Shown here piece after piece: positions 1 to 8,549 of a DNA stretch of 37,176 bases (position 1 is its first letter; each line of letters opens with the position of its first letter). The stretch comes from Rhodoblastus acidophilus. Its GTDB lineage: Bacteria; Pseudomonadota; Alphaproteobacteria; Rhizobiales; Beijerinckiaceae. Made by a program: the position numbers and the translations under genes. Where the stretch lies: NCBI RefSeq assembly GCF_900187365.1, contig NZ_FYDG01000019.1, positions 1 through 37,176 of the forward strand. Reading direction: 5' to 3'. Under the pieces are notes generated by a model. That model was not told where the DNA came from. It saw only the letters and a program-made list of their open reading frames with translations, and searched no databases.

Positions 1-95
1 CACGGCGTCGGCGAACACGTCGGGATCCGCGTCGATCGGACAGAGCACGGTCGCGGGATTGTCGATCTTGGCTTTGAGGGCGGGCGAAAAGTCGA
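1..95. repeat. Terminal direct repeat, left copy
   Basis: These 95 bases are identical to the last 95 bases of the window (37082-37176). Both copies lie inside the same glycosyltransferase reading frame. An exact repeat confined to the two ends is what a de Bruijn assembler leaves on a circular molecule, so this is best read as one sequence present twice rather than a biological terminal repeat. Confidence 0.95.
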
Positions 96-1017
96 ATTCG
101 TCCGCACGCTCGGGATGGGTCGACACCAGCGGAATGGCCAGTTGGCTGACGGCCTGAAAACTGCCGCGCCGGGCGCTGACGCCATCGGTGAACGGCAGCA
201 GGATCACGTCGGCGGCGGACAGCGTCGCCATCAGCTCGCCCTCGTCGTCGATCCGCCCCCGGAAATCGAGCCAGTCCGCCACGCCGAGCTGGCCCGCCAG
301 ATCGAAGAAGGCCTGGCGGTCCCCGGGCTTGTCCCAGAGAAAATCGCCGCACACCAGCAGCCGCGCCGTGACGCCGCGTTTGTGCAGGGCCGCGACGACG
401 CGCAACAGCAGATCCGGCCGCTTGCTGGCGTAGAGCACGCCGAAAAAGCCGATGACGATCTCCGCTTGCGCCGCGCCGTCGCCGCGCGTTTTGGCGCGCT
501 CTTGCGCGACGCGGTCCGGGTCGATGCCGACGGGCATGATGTTCGGCCCGATCGGGATGACCGGCGCTGCCTGTTTCTTCGCGGCTCCGACCAGCGGCGA
601 GGTCAAAAACGCCTCGCGCTGCTGGCGCGAGACGAAGATAAAACCGTTCGACGCCAGCAGATCCGGGATCATCGACAGATAGCGCAGCGGATTGAGCGAG
701 GTCCATTCATGCAGGGTGAGGACGATGCGCCCCTTGCGCGTCGCCAGCCGCGCCGCCATCAGCGCCCATCCCGGCGTGAGGCGATTGCCCCAGCCCTCTA
801 TCGGCAGCTGAAAATGCACGATCCGATCTTCGCGTAAAACCTTGACGATCGCGCCGACGAAAGCGAGGGGGCGCTCGGGTTCGATGGTTTCAACCGTGGC
901 GAAGCCCGGCCTGCTGGCGTTGATCGCGTCGCGGAGCCGGTGCGCATAGTCCATCACCGCGCAGGTGACGGGCCGGGCCGAGCCAAAAATCACGACGGAG
1001 GGCGAGGGAGCGTGCAT
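1..1017 (-). CDS. Glycosyltransferase, N-terminal 339 codons (continues at right edge)
   Basis: The ATG is at 1017-1015 and the frame is open to base 1. Joined to 36947-37081 it gives a complete 383-aa protein ending in FSA. The sequence has a GT-B look: an N-terminal acceptor domain (start MHAPSPSVVIFGSARPV), a linker near IVIGFFGVLYASKRPDLLL, and a donor-domain segment DGVSARRGSF like that of GT4-family enzymes. It probably adds a sugar from a nucleotide donor to a lipid-linked glycan on the cytoplasmic face. It lies 67 bp downstream of the Wzy-like gene and its stop overlaps the flippase start by 4 bp, so it belongs to the polysaccharide operon. The donor and linkage cannot be read. No signal peptide or membrane segment is seen. 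Confidence 0.85.
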   Translation of the reverse strand, partial: MHAPSPSVVIFGSARPVTCAVMDYAHRLRDAINASRPGFATVETIEPERPLAFVGAIVKVLREDRIVHFQLPIEGWGNRLTPGWALMAARLATRKGRIVLTLHEWTSLNPLRYLSMIPDLLASNGFIFVSRQQREAFLTSPLVGAAKKQAAPVIPIGPNIMPVGIDPDRVAQERAKTRGDGAAQAEIVIGFFGVLYASKRPDLLLRVVAALHKRGVTARLLVCGDFLWDKPGDRQAFFDLAGQLGVADWLDFRGRIDDEGELMATLSAADVILLPFTDGVSARRGSFQAVSQLAIPLVSTHPERADEFDFSPALKAKIDNPATVLCPIDADPDVFADAV

Positions 1018-1084
1018 GGGCGGGGTCCCGCGACGAGGGCGATTGGGCGCCGTTACGAGCGCTCCAGCGATTTAGCAGCGCCGC

Positions 1085-2371
1085 CTAAATGATCTGTGCA
1101 CGCGGCTCAGCCGTGGTCGTCCCGGCAAGGGGTGGGGCGCCGCCCGTGGCGAGCCAGCGCGCCCGCGCCGCCTCAAGCCCCCAGACGGCCCCGACCGACA
1201 GATAGAACATGCGCCAGTGGTCGATGTCGATCTGTAAGGCCTGGAGGAAATAGACGAACGCCGCCGGAAACAGCACCTGCGCTTGTCGCTGGTAGGGATG
1301 GGAGCGTCCGCACAGCCGGAAACCGACGAAGCCGGTGGCCAGCGCCAGCGCGATGAAGCTGAAGCCCCCCAGCCATCCGTTGGAGGCGAAGGAATTGATA
1401 TAGGAATTATGCGGCTCAAGGCTGAAGGTGAGGCGGAAGCGCAGCGGCCCAAAACCGTTCGGCCGGTCCAGCAGCATCGGAATGGAGCGGACTTGCCGGC
1501 CGAAGCGGCCGTCCGGGCCTTCGTCGTAATCGTGGCCGAGGGACACGCGCTCGGAGAAGGAGGTGCGCATGCTGTCGACGGACAGCGCGCCGCCAACGCC
1601 CACCGCCACCATCATGAGCACGGCGGCCGCGCCGGTGACGATGCGCCTACGCATCCGTCTGGTGTCTGCGGTCACGATCAGGAAGCCGACCATCATCGCC
1701 AGAGCGAAGGCCGTGGCGCCCCAGGACCCGCGCGAGAAGGACAGGAACAGGCCCGCCGCGACGAGGCCGAGGCTTGGCAGCTCAATCCACCAATGTTTCA
1801 TCCGGCCCAGCAACAGCCGTTGCGTGAGCGCGAGGAAACCAATGATCATATAGGAGCCGAGCACGTTCGGATCCTTGAAGAACGCTGTGGCGCGCTCGGC
1901 GCTTTGCAGTTCCTCCAGGCCAAAATTGGCGACCCAGGACAGGATGGCGGCGGCGCCGGCGATGACGCAGCTGACGATATAGGCGCTGAAAAGCAGCTGG
2001 AGACGTCGGGTCGTCCGCTGATACAGGAAGAACGCAAAAAACAGACAGGTAATTGAAAGATAAAGCGTATTGTACATGTAGAGCGACGGATCCGGCTCGT
2101 TCCAATAGGGGATGAGCCCGATGAAGCCGCCCAGCGTCCAAGCCGACAGCAAAATGACCAGCGGCAAGACGGTCCGGTGGATTGAAAATCCGCGCCACGC
2201 CCAGACCCCGATTGTGACGAGGATCAGCAGATCGTAGGGCGCGGGTTCGATGAACACCACGGAGCCGCTGGCGACGGTCAGCCAGAACAGACTTTCCTCC
2301 AGCCGGGGGAAAGAAAACCGTCGTCCCGGCGCAGGTCGCGGCGCGCTGACGAGAGTCTCAGTCATTGTCAT
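1085..2371 (-). CDS. O-antigen polymerase/ligase (Wzy/WaaL-like) membrane protein
   Basis: This 428-aa protein has about ten hydrophobic segments, for example near SGSVVFIEPAPYDLLILVTI and LFFAFFLYQR. It has a large loop before the last membrane spans containing EPHNSYIN (His321) followed by NGWLGG, the pattern of the O-antigen ligase/polymerase family Wzy_C. It would act at the periplasmic face, joining flipped lipid-linked repeat units or transferring chains. The start MTMTE at 2371 overlaps the TGA of the upstream glycosyltransferase as ATGA, which implies translational coupling. A far-upstream start in the same frame (to 3268) only runs antiphase through the neighbouring gene and is discarded. 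Polymerase and ligase cannot be told apart from sequence alone; a flippase in the same operon favours polymerase. Confidence 0.85.
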   Translation of the reverse strand: MTMTETLVSAPRPAPGRRFSFPRLEESLFWLTVASGSVVFIEPAPYDLLILVTIGVWAWRGFSIHRTVLPLVILLSAWTLGGFIGLIPYWNEPDPSLYMYNTLYLSITCLFFAFFLYQRTTRRLQLLFSAYIVSCVIAGAAAILSWVANFGLEELQSAERATAFFKDPNVLGSYMIIGFLALTQRLLLGRMKHWWIELPSLGLVAAGLFLSFSRGSWGATAFALAMMVGFLIVTADTRRMRRRIVTGAAAVLMMVAVGVGGALSVDSMRTSFSERVSLGHDYDEGPDGRFGRQVRSIPMLLDRPNGFGPLRFRLTFSLEPHNSYINSFASNGWLGGFSFIALALATGFVGFRLCGRSHPYQRQAQVLFPAAFVYFLQALQIDIDHWRMFYLSVGAVWGLEAARARWLATGGAPPLAGTTTAEPRAQII

Positions 2372-3540
2372 TGCGCGCGCAAACTGTTCTGGATCGCTTG
2401 CGGTTCGCGCCGCGCCAGCGCGCGCGCATATCCGTCCATGATCGAATCGACCATGGAGGCGATCTGAAAATTGTCTTTGACATATTGCGTCAGCGCCGCA
2501 CACGCGTCCTGCTGCGCCGTCTCGTTCTCTTGCAGGGCGGCGACCATGGCGGCGGCCAGGGCCGCCGGGTCGCCCGGCGGGATCAGCTTGTCGCGGTAGG
2601 GGCCGAAAATCTCCTCCACGCCGCCCACGGCGGCGGCGATGAGGGGCCGGCCGCAAGCGATCGCCTCGAGGAACATATAGGGCAGGGATTCGACGCGGCT
2701 GGGCGCGACGACAATGCGGCCGGCCGCCAGGGCTTTTTGCGCGGGCTGCGGATCGCGCATCGTGATGTGACGGGACAAGCCGGATTGTTCGACCAGCGCC
2801 GCGAGGGCTTCGCGGTCTGGTCCCGAGCCGATAATGACCAGCCGCGGCGCGAACTGACCGCCGGCGTGGATTTTGGCGAGGGCCTCGATCAAAATGTCGA
2901 CGCCCTTGCGCGCCGCCAATTCGCCGACATAGACGAATTCGGCCGCGTCGGGCGGCGGCGTCACCTTGACGAAATCCCCGGCGCAGACGCCGTTGCGGGC
3001 CACATTCACCAGCGCCGCGCCCGGTCCGATCTCGCTGGCGTATTTTCGCGCCATATAATCGCTCTCGAACTGCAGAAGATCGGTTTGGCGTCCGAGCAGG
3101 CGCTCGGCCAGCATGTAGGCGCGATGGCCGGCGACCTGATGGAAGCTGCCGCCATGCGGCGTATAGACGCGCGCCGGGCGCTTGGGCAGCGGCAAAAAGC
3201 CGGTCAACCGCGCGTAAAGGCCGCCCTTTGCGCCATGCGCATGGACGATGTCCGGCCGCAGCCGCCAAATGCGCGCGTAAGTGCGCGCCAGCACCGAGAG
3301 ATCGCCGAGATGCGGCTCGCGATGCATGGGGAAGCGCACGACGCCCAGCTTCATGCGCGGCGCGATCGCCGCCAGCTGTTGCTCGGCGCGTTCGCCGCCG
3401 GCGAGGGAATCGACGATCAGCCCGACCTCGTGGCCGCGAGACGCCTGTTCGCCAGCCAAATCCATCACATGCCGAAACAGGCCGCCGACCGGCGCTCTGA
3501 AGACATGAAGAATTCGCAGGCTTTTTTCGTTGGAACGCAT
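2368..3540 (-). CDS. GT4-family glycosyltransferase
   Basis: This 390-aa GT-B enzyme starts MRSNEKSLRILHVF. The N-terminal domain has the glycine-rich AP.GGLFRHV motif, and the C-terminal donor domain has YVGELAARKGVDILIEA and VAPSRVESLPYMFLEAIACG, containing the EX7E pair of retaining GT4 enzymes. It probably transfers a sugar to a lipid-linked repeat unit in the cytoplasm. I chose the ATG at 3540 because GGGAG lies six bases upstream; ATGs at 3561 and 3570 are possible but have poorer ribosome sites. It is the first gene of a minus-strand operon continuing into the Wzy-like gene (4-bp overlap), a second glycosyltransferase and a Wzx-like flippase. Confidence 0.9.
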   Translation of the reverse strand: MRSNEKSLRILHVFRAPVGGLFRHVMDLAGEQASRGHEVGLIVDSLAGGERAEQQLAAIAPRMKLGVVRFPMHREPHLGDLSVLARTYARIWRLRPDIVHAHGAKGGLYARLTGFLPLPKRPARVYTPHGGSFHQVAGHRAYMLAERLLGRQTDLLQFESDYMARKYASEIGPGAALVNVARNGVCAGDFVKVTPPPDAAEFVYVGELAARKGVDILIEALAKIHAGGQFAPRLVIIGSGPDREALAALVEQSGLSRHITMRDPQPAQKALAAGRIVVAPSRVESLPYMFLEAIACGRPLIAAAVGGVEEIFGPYRDKLIPPGDPAALAAAMVAALQENETAQQDACAALTQYVKDNFQIASMVDSIMDGYARALARREPQAIQNSLRAQ

Positions 3541-3831
3541 CGTGACTCCCGGTCCCCTCATGATGATCATGATAATTTGCCGGAGTTAATGAACGCTGGG
3601 CTTTGGACTGAGCGGCGGGGAGACGGCGGCGTAAAAATCGACGGCGTTTCGGTCATATCCTGAGATCATAACGCCCAGAAGTTTGCGCCGCGCTTCTCTA
3701 TGAGAGCAGCGTTTTCGCCTGCCGAACTTCAGCAAAACTCTGTGTTGATCGCCGTTTCAATTTTCCGGGGCGTGGGGCGTGGCCGCCAATTGCGTCAGCT
3801 GGACGCAAGGAGAGCGGCGTCAGGACGCGGT
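3541..3831. other. Intergenic region upstream of the polysaccharide operon
   Basis: This gap separates the minus-strand polysaccharide operon from the divergent repeated module. It must hold the operon promoter, but I cannot assign a convincing -35/-10 pair. The 8-bp palindrome ATGATCAT lies just upstream of the GT4 start. The short open frames here lack ribosome sites and protein-like composition. Nothing else is recognisable. Confidence 0.5.
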
Positions 3832-3917
3832 AAGTTGCGGCAACGTGGAAAACCGTTAGGATTCCTGTTCGGCTCGCTGATTTGCTGTTGAGTCGCGAAC
3901 TAAAGGACAGACCCTAG

Positions 3918-4039
3918 AAACACAAAACCCGCCTTGGAAGGCGGGCCGGTGTCCCGGCGAACCGGGGAAAACTCTCGTTGTGGTGACTTGAGTTTCCCCA
4001 AAATCGAGATCGAAGTCAAGCGGAAGCATCGTTTCCGCT
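3918..4039 (+). promoter_or_regulatory. Structured 5' leader of winged-helix gene, copy 1
   Basis: Four potential stems lie in a row. Stem 1 is a perfect 8-bp inverted repeat at 3928-3945 (CCCGCCTT/AAGGCGGG). Stem 2 is CCGGT/ACCGG at 3946-3965. Stem 3 is GGGGAAAACTC/GAGTTTCCCC at 3964-3999 with one bulge. Stem 4 is AGCGGAA/TTCCGCT at 4019-4039, followed nine bases later by a run of six T. Stems 2 and 3 share bases, so they exclude each other. The 54 bases 3918-3971 are identical in the second copy. A switch-like attenuator or antisense-controlled leader for copy-number control is inferred. Confidence 0.6.
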
Positions 4040-4099
4040 GATGAGATTTTTTGCGCCGGATTTCGGCCCTTTCCGAGCGGGCGACCGAACGGAGAGACG

Positions 4100-4882
4100 A
4101 TGCAACACGCACACACCGCCGCAGCCGTTTTGGCCGCGCTGAGCGGCGCAAAATCCTTGTCTGTTTTGGACGGGATCGCCCGGACGATCTGGACCGACTG
4201 GGCCAGCGGACAACTGACCGACGACCAGGCGGGAACGCTGGCCGAAATGCTGGAGCGCCGGAAAAACGAGGTGCGCGGCGCCGACACGGTCGCCGCGCGC
4301 GCGCCAAATGTGAGCGCCGCCGCCAGGGCGCAGGGGCGGCCGAGCCATTTCCCGCCGAAGCGCAAACAGCCAGCATCGCCCAACCGGCGGGCGTCGATCG
4401 AGCGGCGGCGGCGGCTGGCCTGCTCCGGCCCGATGCCGCCAACCCTGGCCTGCCTGTTCACAACCGGCGAACTCGCGGTGTTGCGCATCGTCGCCGACGA
4501 GGTGCGTGACCACCGGCAATGCCGCCTCACCCTGGGCGAGATTTCCGCGCGCGCCGGCGTCGGGATCACCACCGCGCGCAACGCCCTGCGCTATGCGGCG
4601 CGCGAGGGGCTTGTGACCATTGAGGAGCGCCGGCGCGACAAGCGGCCGAACCTGTCCAATGTGGTGCGGATTGTTTCAAGGGAGTGGATGGTCTGGATCG
4701 CGCGCGGCCGCAAGCAGACTGCGCGCGTGTTTTCCTCCGGGGGAGGAGGGTGCAAAAAAGCGGAGTCCACGGATATTGCTTCTTCCAGAAGCTCATGTGG
4801 AGAACGCGCAAAACGCGTTCAACTCTCCAAAAAGATCGCCCGAAAACCGTCAGAACAAAAGTTGCGCACACAATCCCAATAG
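4100..4882 (+). CDS. Winged-helix DNA-binding protein, candidate plasmid replication initiator (copy 1)
   Basis: This 260-aa basic protein starts at an ATG preceded by GGAGAG. Residues 143-200 form a winged helix-turn-helix (LTLGEISARAGVGITTARNA, then a wing rich in Arg/Lys). A very basic linker with RRASIERRRR lies before it, and the C-terminal 50 residues are polar and variable. It is about 85 percent identical by eye to the protein at 27922-28701, and residues 50-205 are almost unchanged. No recognisable Rep protein (RepC, RepA_N or rolling-circle type) is present elsewhere, and these genes sit next to partition genes in the second copy. A replication initiator is therefore the best guess by elimination. 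A plasmid-borne transcription regulator is the alternative. Confidence 0.6.
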   Translation: MQHAHTAAAVLAALSGAKSLSVLDGIARTIWTDWASGQLTDDQAGTLAEMLERRKNEVRGADTVAARAPNVSAAARAQGRPSHFPPKRKQPASPNRRASIERRRRLACSGPMPPTLACLFTTGELAVLRIVADEVRDHRQCRLTLGEISARAGVGITTARNALRYAAREGLVTIEERRRDKRPNLSNVVRIVSREWMVWIARGRKQTARVFSSGGGGCKKAESTDIASSRSSCGERAKRVQLSKKIARKPSEQKLRTQSQ

Positions 4883-5194
4883 ACGCGGCTTCGCCGCGAA
4901 AAGCTTTACGATAAGAAAGGCGGAAACCGTTCGCGCCAGCAGACGGTGCGAAAAAACGCGCCTGTCCAAAAAACGGCGCCAGAGAGGGCGCCTGCAGATC
5001 GTCCGCGCCAAGCTCCTCATTCGTCATGCGGGAGTAAGCATAATGCAAATCTTTTCCTAGCGTCGTGTGTCTGTATTGATCTGCCTCAAGGAAGAGGCGT
5101 TCCGTTTTGATCCGTTCTTGGTCTTCGCCGTTGAGCATCTCAGACGTTCGCGCGACGTTTTGGCGACCTGACCAGGATGATCAATGGGGGCGAT
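4883..5194. other. Intergenic region with post-stop hairpin
   Basis: Directly after the winged-helix stop lies a CGCGGC-TTC-GCCGCG hairpin (4884-4898), also found after copy 2 at 28704-28716. It has no T-run, so it is a weak terminator or mRNA-stability element. The rest is probably the promoter region of the prenyltransferase gene. The open frames crossing here on the minus strand are antiphase to the winged-helix gene and are not credible. Confidence 0.5.
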
Positions 5195-6652
5195 ATGAAG
5201 ATTGCAACAGAAGCCGCCGTTCCGGCGCCCGCCTGCGCGCCGCTGGTGGTCGATCTGGACGGCACGCTCATCACGAGCGATCTTCTGGTGGAATCCGCCT
5301 TCGCTCATCTCGGACAAAACCCGCTGCGCGCCGGCGGATTGCTGGCGGCGCTGTTTCGCGGCAAGGCGGCGCTCAAGGCGCGGATCGCGGTGGAAACCGG
5401 GATCGACGCCGCGCATCTGCCTTATGATCCCGCGGTGATCGAGCTGATCGAAAAGGCCCGCGCCACCGGGCGCCCGGTCTATCTCGCCTCGGCCAGCAAC
5501 GCGCGTTACGTCGGCGCGGTGGCGGAACATCTCGGCCTGTTTCAGGGCTGGTTCGCCTCGACCGCAAGCGAGAACCTGTCGTCGGCGGCCAAGGCGGAAC
5601 GTCTGGTCCAGGCGTTTGGCGAAGGCGGGTTCGATTATGTCGGCAATGATTCCGCTGATTTGAAGGTCTGGGCCAAGGCGCGCCGGCGGATCGCCGTTCA
5701 TCCGTCCCGCGCCGTCGAAAGGAAGTTGCTCGGGCTCGATCCCGCCGCCGTCGTGCTGCGGCGTGACGCGTCCCATTTGCGCAACTGGGTCAAGCTGTTG
5801 CGGGTCCATCAATGGGCCAAGAACGCGCTGGTCTTCGTGCCGATGGTCACCGCGCAACGCTGGGATCTCGTCTCGTTCGGCCACGCTCTGGCGGCGTTCG
5901 TCGCCTTCTCCCTCGCCGCCTCGGGCATTTACCTCATCAACGATCTCGTCGACCTCGACGCCGACCGCAAGCACCTCTCGAAGAAGCGCCGTCCGCTCGC
6001 TTCAGGCGCGATCCCGGTGCTTGACGCGATGATCGTCGCGCCCATTCTGGTCACGCTGGCCGTTCTCGGGAGTTTGGCGCTCAATCCCTGGTTCACCGCC
6101 GTTCTGCTCGGCTATATCTCGCTCACCACCGCTTACACCTTCGTCCTGAAGCGCAAGATGATGATCGACGTGGTCGCGCTGGCCATGCTCTACACGCTGC
6201 GGGTGATCGGCGGCGGGGCGGCGATCGCCGTGCCCATTTCGGAATGGCTGCTGGCGTTTTCGATGTTCATCTTCGTGGCGCTGGCCCTGGTCAAACGCTA
6301 TACGGAGCTGGCCGGGCGCCTGGACGCCGACCTGCCCGATCCGCCCAATCGCAATTATCGCAAGATCGACCTCGACATTGTCGCGGCGCTGGCGGCGGCT
6401 TCGGGCTTCAACGCGCTGACCGTGTTCACGCTCTACATTTCGTCGAACGCCGTGTTGAACCTTTACCCCCATCCCCAGGCGCTCTGGTTGATTTGCCCGA
6501 TCCTTATGTATTGGATCGGGCGCATCCTCATGCTGGCGCACCGACGGATGCTGAACGACGATCCCATCGTCTTCGCGCTCACCGATCGAAACAGCCTGGC
6601 GGCCTTCGGCTTCATCGGGTTGATCTTGATCGTGGCGGCGAAAAGCTTTTGA
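5195..6652 (+). CDS. HAD-UbiA fusion prenyltransferase (decaprenyl-phosphate phosphoribosyltransferase-like)
   Basis: This 485-aa protein fuses an N-terminal HAD phosphatase domain (DLDGTL at residues 20-25, later YVGNDSADLKVW) to a polytopic UbiA domain from about residue 190. The UbiA signature NDLVDLDAD is at 249-257. Such fusions transfer phosphoribosyl from PRPP to polyprenyl phosphate in the membrane (Rv3806c-like activity); the HAD domain could then remove the 5-phosphate. The start at 5195 has GGGGG four bases upstream; an ATG at 5177 is less well placed. The next gene, 24 bp downstream, is a large membrane protein that could use the lipid-linked pentose. No DprE1/DprE2 epimerase pair is present. 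Family assignment is firm; the exact substrate is inferred. Confidence 0.85.
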   Translation: MKIATEAAVPAPACAPLVVDLDGTLITSDLLVESAFAHLGQNPLRAGGLLAALFRGKAALKARIAVETGIDAAHLPYDPAVIELIEKARATGRPVYLASASNARYVGAVAEHLGLFQGWFASTASENLSSAAKAERLVQAFGEGGFDYVGNDSADLKVWAKARRRIAVHPSRAVERKLLGLDPAAVVLRRDASHLRNWVKLLRVHQWAKNALVFVPMVTAQRWDLVSFGHALAAFVAFSLAASGIYLINDLVDLDADRKHLSKKRRPLASGAIPVLDAMIVAPILVTLAVLGSLALNPWFTAVLLGYISLTTAYTFVLKRKMMIDVVALAMLYTLRVIGGGAAIAVPISEWLLAFSMFIFVALALVKRYTELAGRLDADLPDPPNRNYRKIDLDIVAALAAASGFNALTVFTLYISSNAVLNLYPHPQALWLICPILMYWIGRILMLAHRRMLNDDPIVFALTDRNSLAAFGFIGLILIVAAKSF

Positions 6653-6676
6653 ATGCCTGTCTAAGCGCGGTTAAAA

Positions 6677-8410
6677 ATGACGAATATTTCTTGTTGTTCA
6701 GATAAGGATCATTCCGGCAATCCCTTTGCCAGCGCCGGCTTCTGGGGCGCGGCTGTTTTTGGCGCGCTGCTGTCGCTGGTCGTCACAGGATATGCGTTTC
6801 CGACCAGCAATAACCTGTTCCATCTGCCCATTGTCGAGCGGCTCTACGATCGGCCGGAGTTCGCCGGAGACGCGTTTATCCAGTCGCTGCGCTATTTTTC
6901 ATCCGGCCTCTGGATGATCCTGGCCGGATCCGCCCAATGGATCGCGCCGGAAAAAGCGTTTTTCGCCTTGTTTTGTCTCAGCCGGCTGCTGAGTTTTGTC
7001 GGCTTTCTCGCCTGCGCCGATTATTTTGGCGTTCGGGACATCAGGCAGCGTCTTCTGTTCTCCGGTGTGATCGCCGTGACGCCGCTGCTGCAGGACTGTT
7101 CCTTCGCCGGCGGCGGCGGCCTTTTTATCAACTATTTCACCCATAGCGAAATCTGCAATGGCCTGTTCCTGCTGGCGGTCTGGGCGGCGCTGCGCGGACG
7201 CTTCACCCTGATGCTGGCGCTGGTCGGCGTCACCTTCTTTGTGAACGCGTTTTTCGGCGTCTGGCTGGGCTTTGTCGCCGCCTGCGTGATGGGATACGAG
7301 TTTTTCGCCGGCCGGCTCGGACTGCGTCAAATGTTGGCGTCCGCTGGCGTCGGTTTGCTGGTGATCGTGGCGTGCGCCGCGCCCGTCATCTTGAATGTCG
7401 TGTCGAACCCGGACTTCGGGAAACCCGTTGATTTCAATTTCGTGGAATTTCTCAAAAGCTATTACCCCTATCACTTCCTGATAAATACAATAGATTTCAA
7501 GCAGATCGTCGTTCTGGCGGGCGTGTTGGCCATCTGTGTTTTGTCCCTGCTCTGGTTGCGGGATCCCGATCGGCGAATGACGGCGCCGCTGGCCGCCTGC
7601 GTCCTGCTTTATGGAATTGGCGTCGGTCTTCCCTGGGCGACGCACGCGCCGGCGGCGCTCAATCTTCATCTGTTGCGCAGCGGGACGTTGATTCATCTGC
7701 TGGCGGCCTTGTTGCTGTCGGTCGTGATCGTTCGCTGGTGGTTTGGCCCGGACAACAGGCAGGCGCTGGCGGCGGCGGGACTGATGGCGGCGATGGCGGC
7801 CTCGCTGCTGGTGGATATGACGGCCTCGCGCGCGCTCGCGGACATGGTCCTTCTGGCTGTCCTCGCCGTCAAAGGGGGCGCCGTGTCGCCGCCGCGAAAA
7901 ATCGCGGCGCGGTTGGCCCCGCATCGGCGCGCCCTGGCGCTTGGCGCCCTGTCCCTGGCGGTTCTGCTGTCGGCGGTCGCCGTCCATCTCAGAGAGAAGG
8001 CGATGGCTGCGGAGCAAGCCTGGCGGTCCGAATGGGCGCGGGTCGCCAACTGGGCGGGCCGCGAAACCAAGCCGGGCGCTATTTTCATGCCGCCGCTCAT
8101 GGCTGCGAGCGACCCCAAATCCATTCGCCAGGATCCCGCGCCTTATTTCACCAACACCGCCTTCGAGACCCTTTCGCACCGCTCGATCTGGGTCGACTGG
8201 AAACGCGGCGCCGCCGTGCTGTGGCGTCCGTCGTATTATGAGACCTGGAATGCGAGAATGGCCGAGGCGGGGGGGCTGAAAACGCTGGCGCAGGAATATG
8301 GTTACGCCCGCGCGCACGGCATTTCCTATCTCATCGCAACGCCCGCGGCCTATTGCGAGGGCAAGAGCGTCTTTCGCACGGAACGCCTTTGCGTCGTCCA
8401 GGTCGACTGA
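6677..8410 (+). CDS. Polytopic membrane protein, possible GT-C-type sugar transferase
   Basis: This 577-aa protein has roughly ten to twelve hydrophobic segments up to about residue 440, then a soluble C-terminal domain of about 130 residues (beginning near EQAWRSEWARVANWAGRE, with SIWVDWKRG and a final RLCVVQVD). The layout, many spans plus a periplasmic tail, resembles GT-C glycosyltransferases and the DUF6798-type membrane proteins, but I cannot point to a confirmed catalytic motif. It follows the UbiA gene by 24 bp in the same direction, so a lipid-phosphate pentose donor is a reasonable substrate hypothesis. No strong ribosome site precedes the chosen ATG. Function remains unassigned. 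Confidence 0.75.
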   Translation: MTNISCCSDKDHSGNPFASAGFWGAAVFGALLSLVVTGYAFPTSNNLFHLPIVERLYDRPEFAGDAFIQSLRYFSSGLWMILAGSAQWIAPEKAFFALFCLSRLLSFVGFLACADYFGVRDIRQRLLFSGVIAVTPLLQDCSFAGGGGLFINYFTHSEICNGLFLLAVWAALRGRFTLMLALVGVTFFVNAFFGVWLGFVAACVMGYEFFAGRLGLRQMLASAGVGLLVIVACAAPVILNVVSNPDFGKPVDFNFVEFLKSYYPYHFLINTIDFKQIVVLAGVLAICVLSLLWLRDPDRRMTAPLAACVLLYGIGVGLPWATHAPAALNLHLLRSGTLIHLLAALLLSVVIVRWWFGPDNRQALAAAGLMAAMAASLLVDMTASRALADMVLLAVLAVKGGAVSPPRKIAARLAPHRRALALGALSLAVLLSAVAVHLREKAMAAEQAWRSEWARVANWAGRETKPGAIFMPPLMAASDPKSIRQDPAPYFTNTAFETLSHRSIWVDWKRGAAVLWRPSYYETWNARMAEAGGLKTLAQEYGYARAHGISYLIATPAAYCEGKSVFRTERLCVVQVD

Positions 8411-8549
8411 CAGATCGTCGCGACGAAATGGATGTCCATGGCCTACGCTGCGTGGCTGTGGGCGTCGGCCTGACCGTGGTCGCCGGCGTGGCGCCGATCC
8501 TCATCGGCGCGCCAGCGTTTGAGACGGGCCGGCGAGCGACGCCGGCGCG

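Larger units (their letters stand above)
3832..4933. repeat. Repeated ~1.1-kb module, copy 1 (leader plus winged-helix gene)
   Basis: This segment is a diverged direct duplicate of 27651-28753. Similarity begins at AAGTTGCGG and ends at GGAAACCGTTCG in both. It covers a structured leader, the complete winged-helix gene and a short hairpin after the stop. The leader and the central coding part are nearly identical, while the first 40 and last 50 codons have diverged. No terminal inverted repeats or transposase accompany the unit, so it does not look like an insertion sequence. Confidence 0.85.

Noticed and set aside
1-95. Terminal repeat as a phage or linear-plasmid end
   Set aside because: It lies inside a coding gene that becomes complete when the ends are joined, and no phage or telomere genes are present.
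1085-3268. A single 727-codon protein extending the Wzy-like gene upstream
   Set aside because: The first 299 codons run out of phase through the GT4 gene and are Arg/Ala-rich nonsense; the ATGA overlap at 2368-2371 gives the real start.
3856-4581. Minus-strand frames across the first winged-helix module
   Set aside because: They are antiphase to the conserved gene, lack ribosome sites and include the structured leader.
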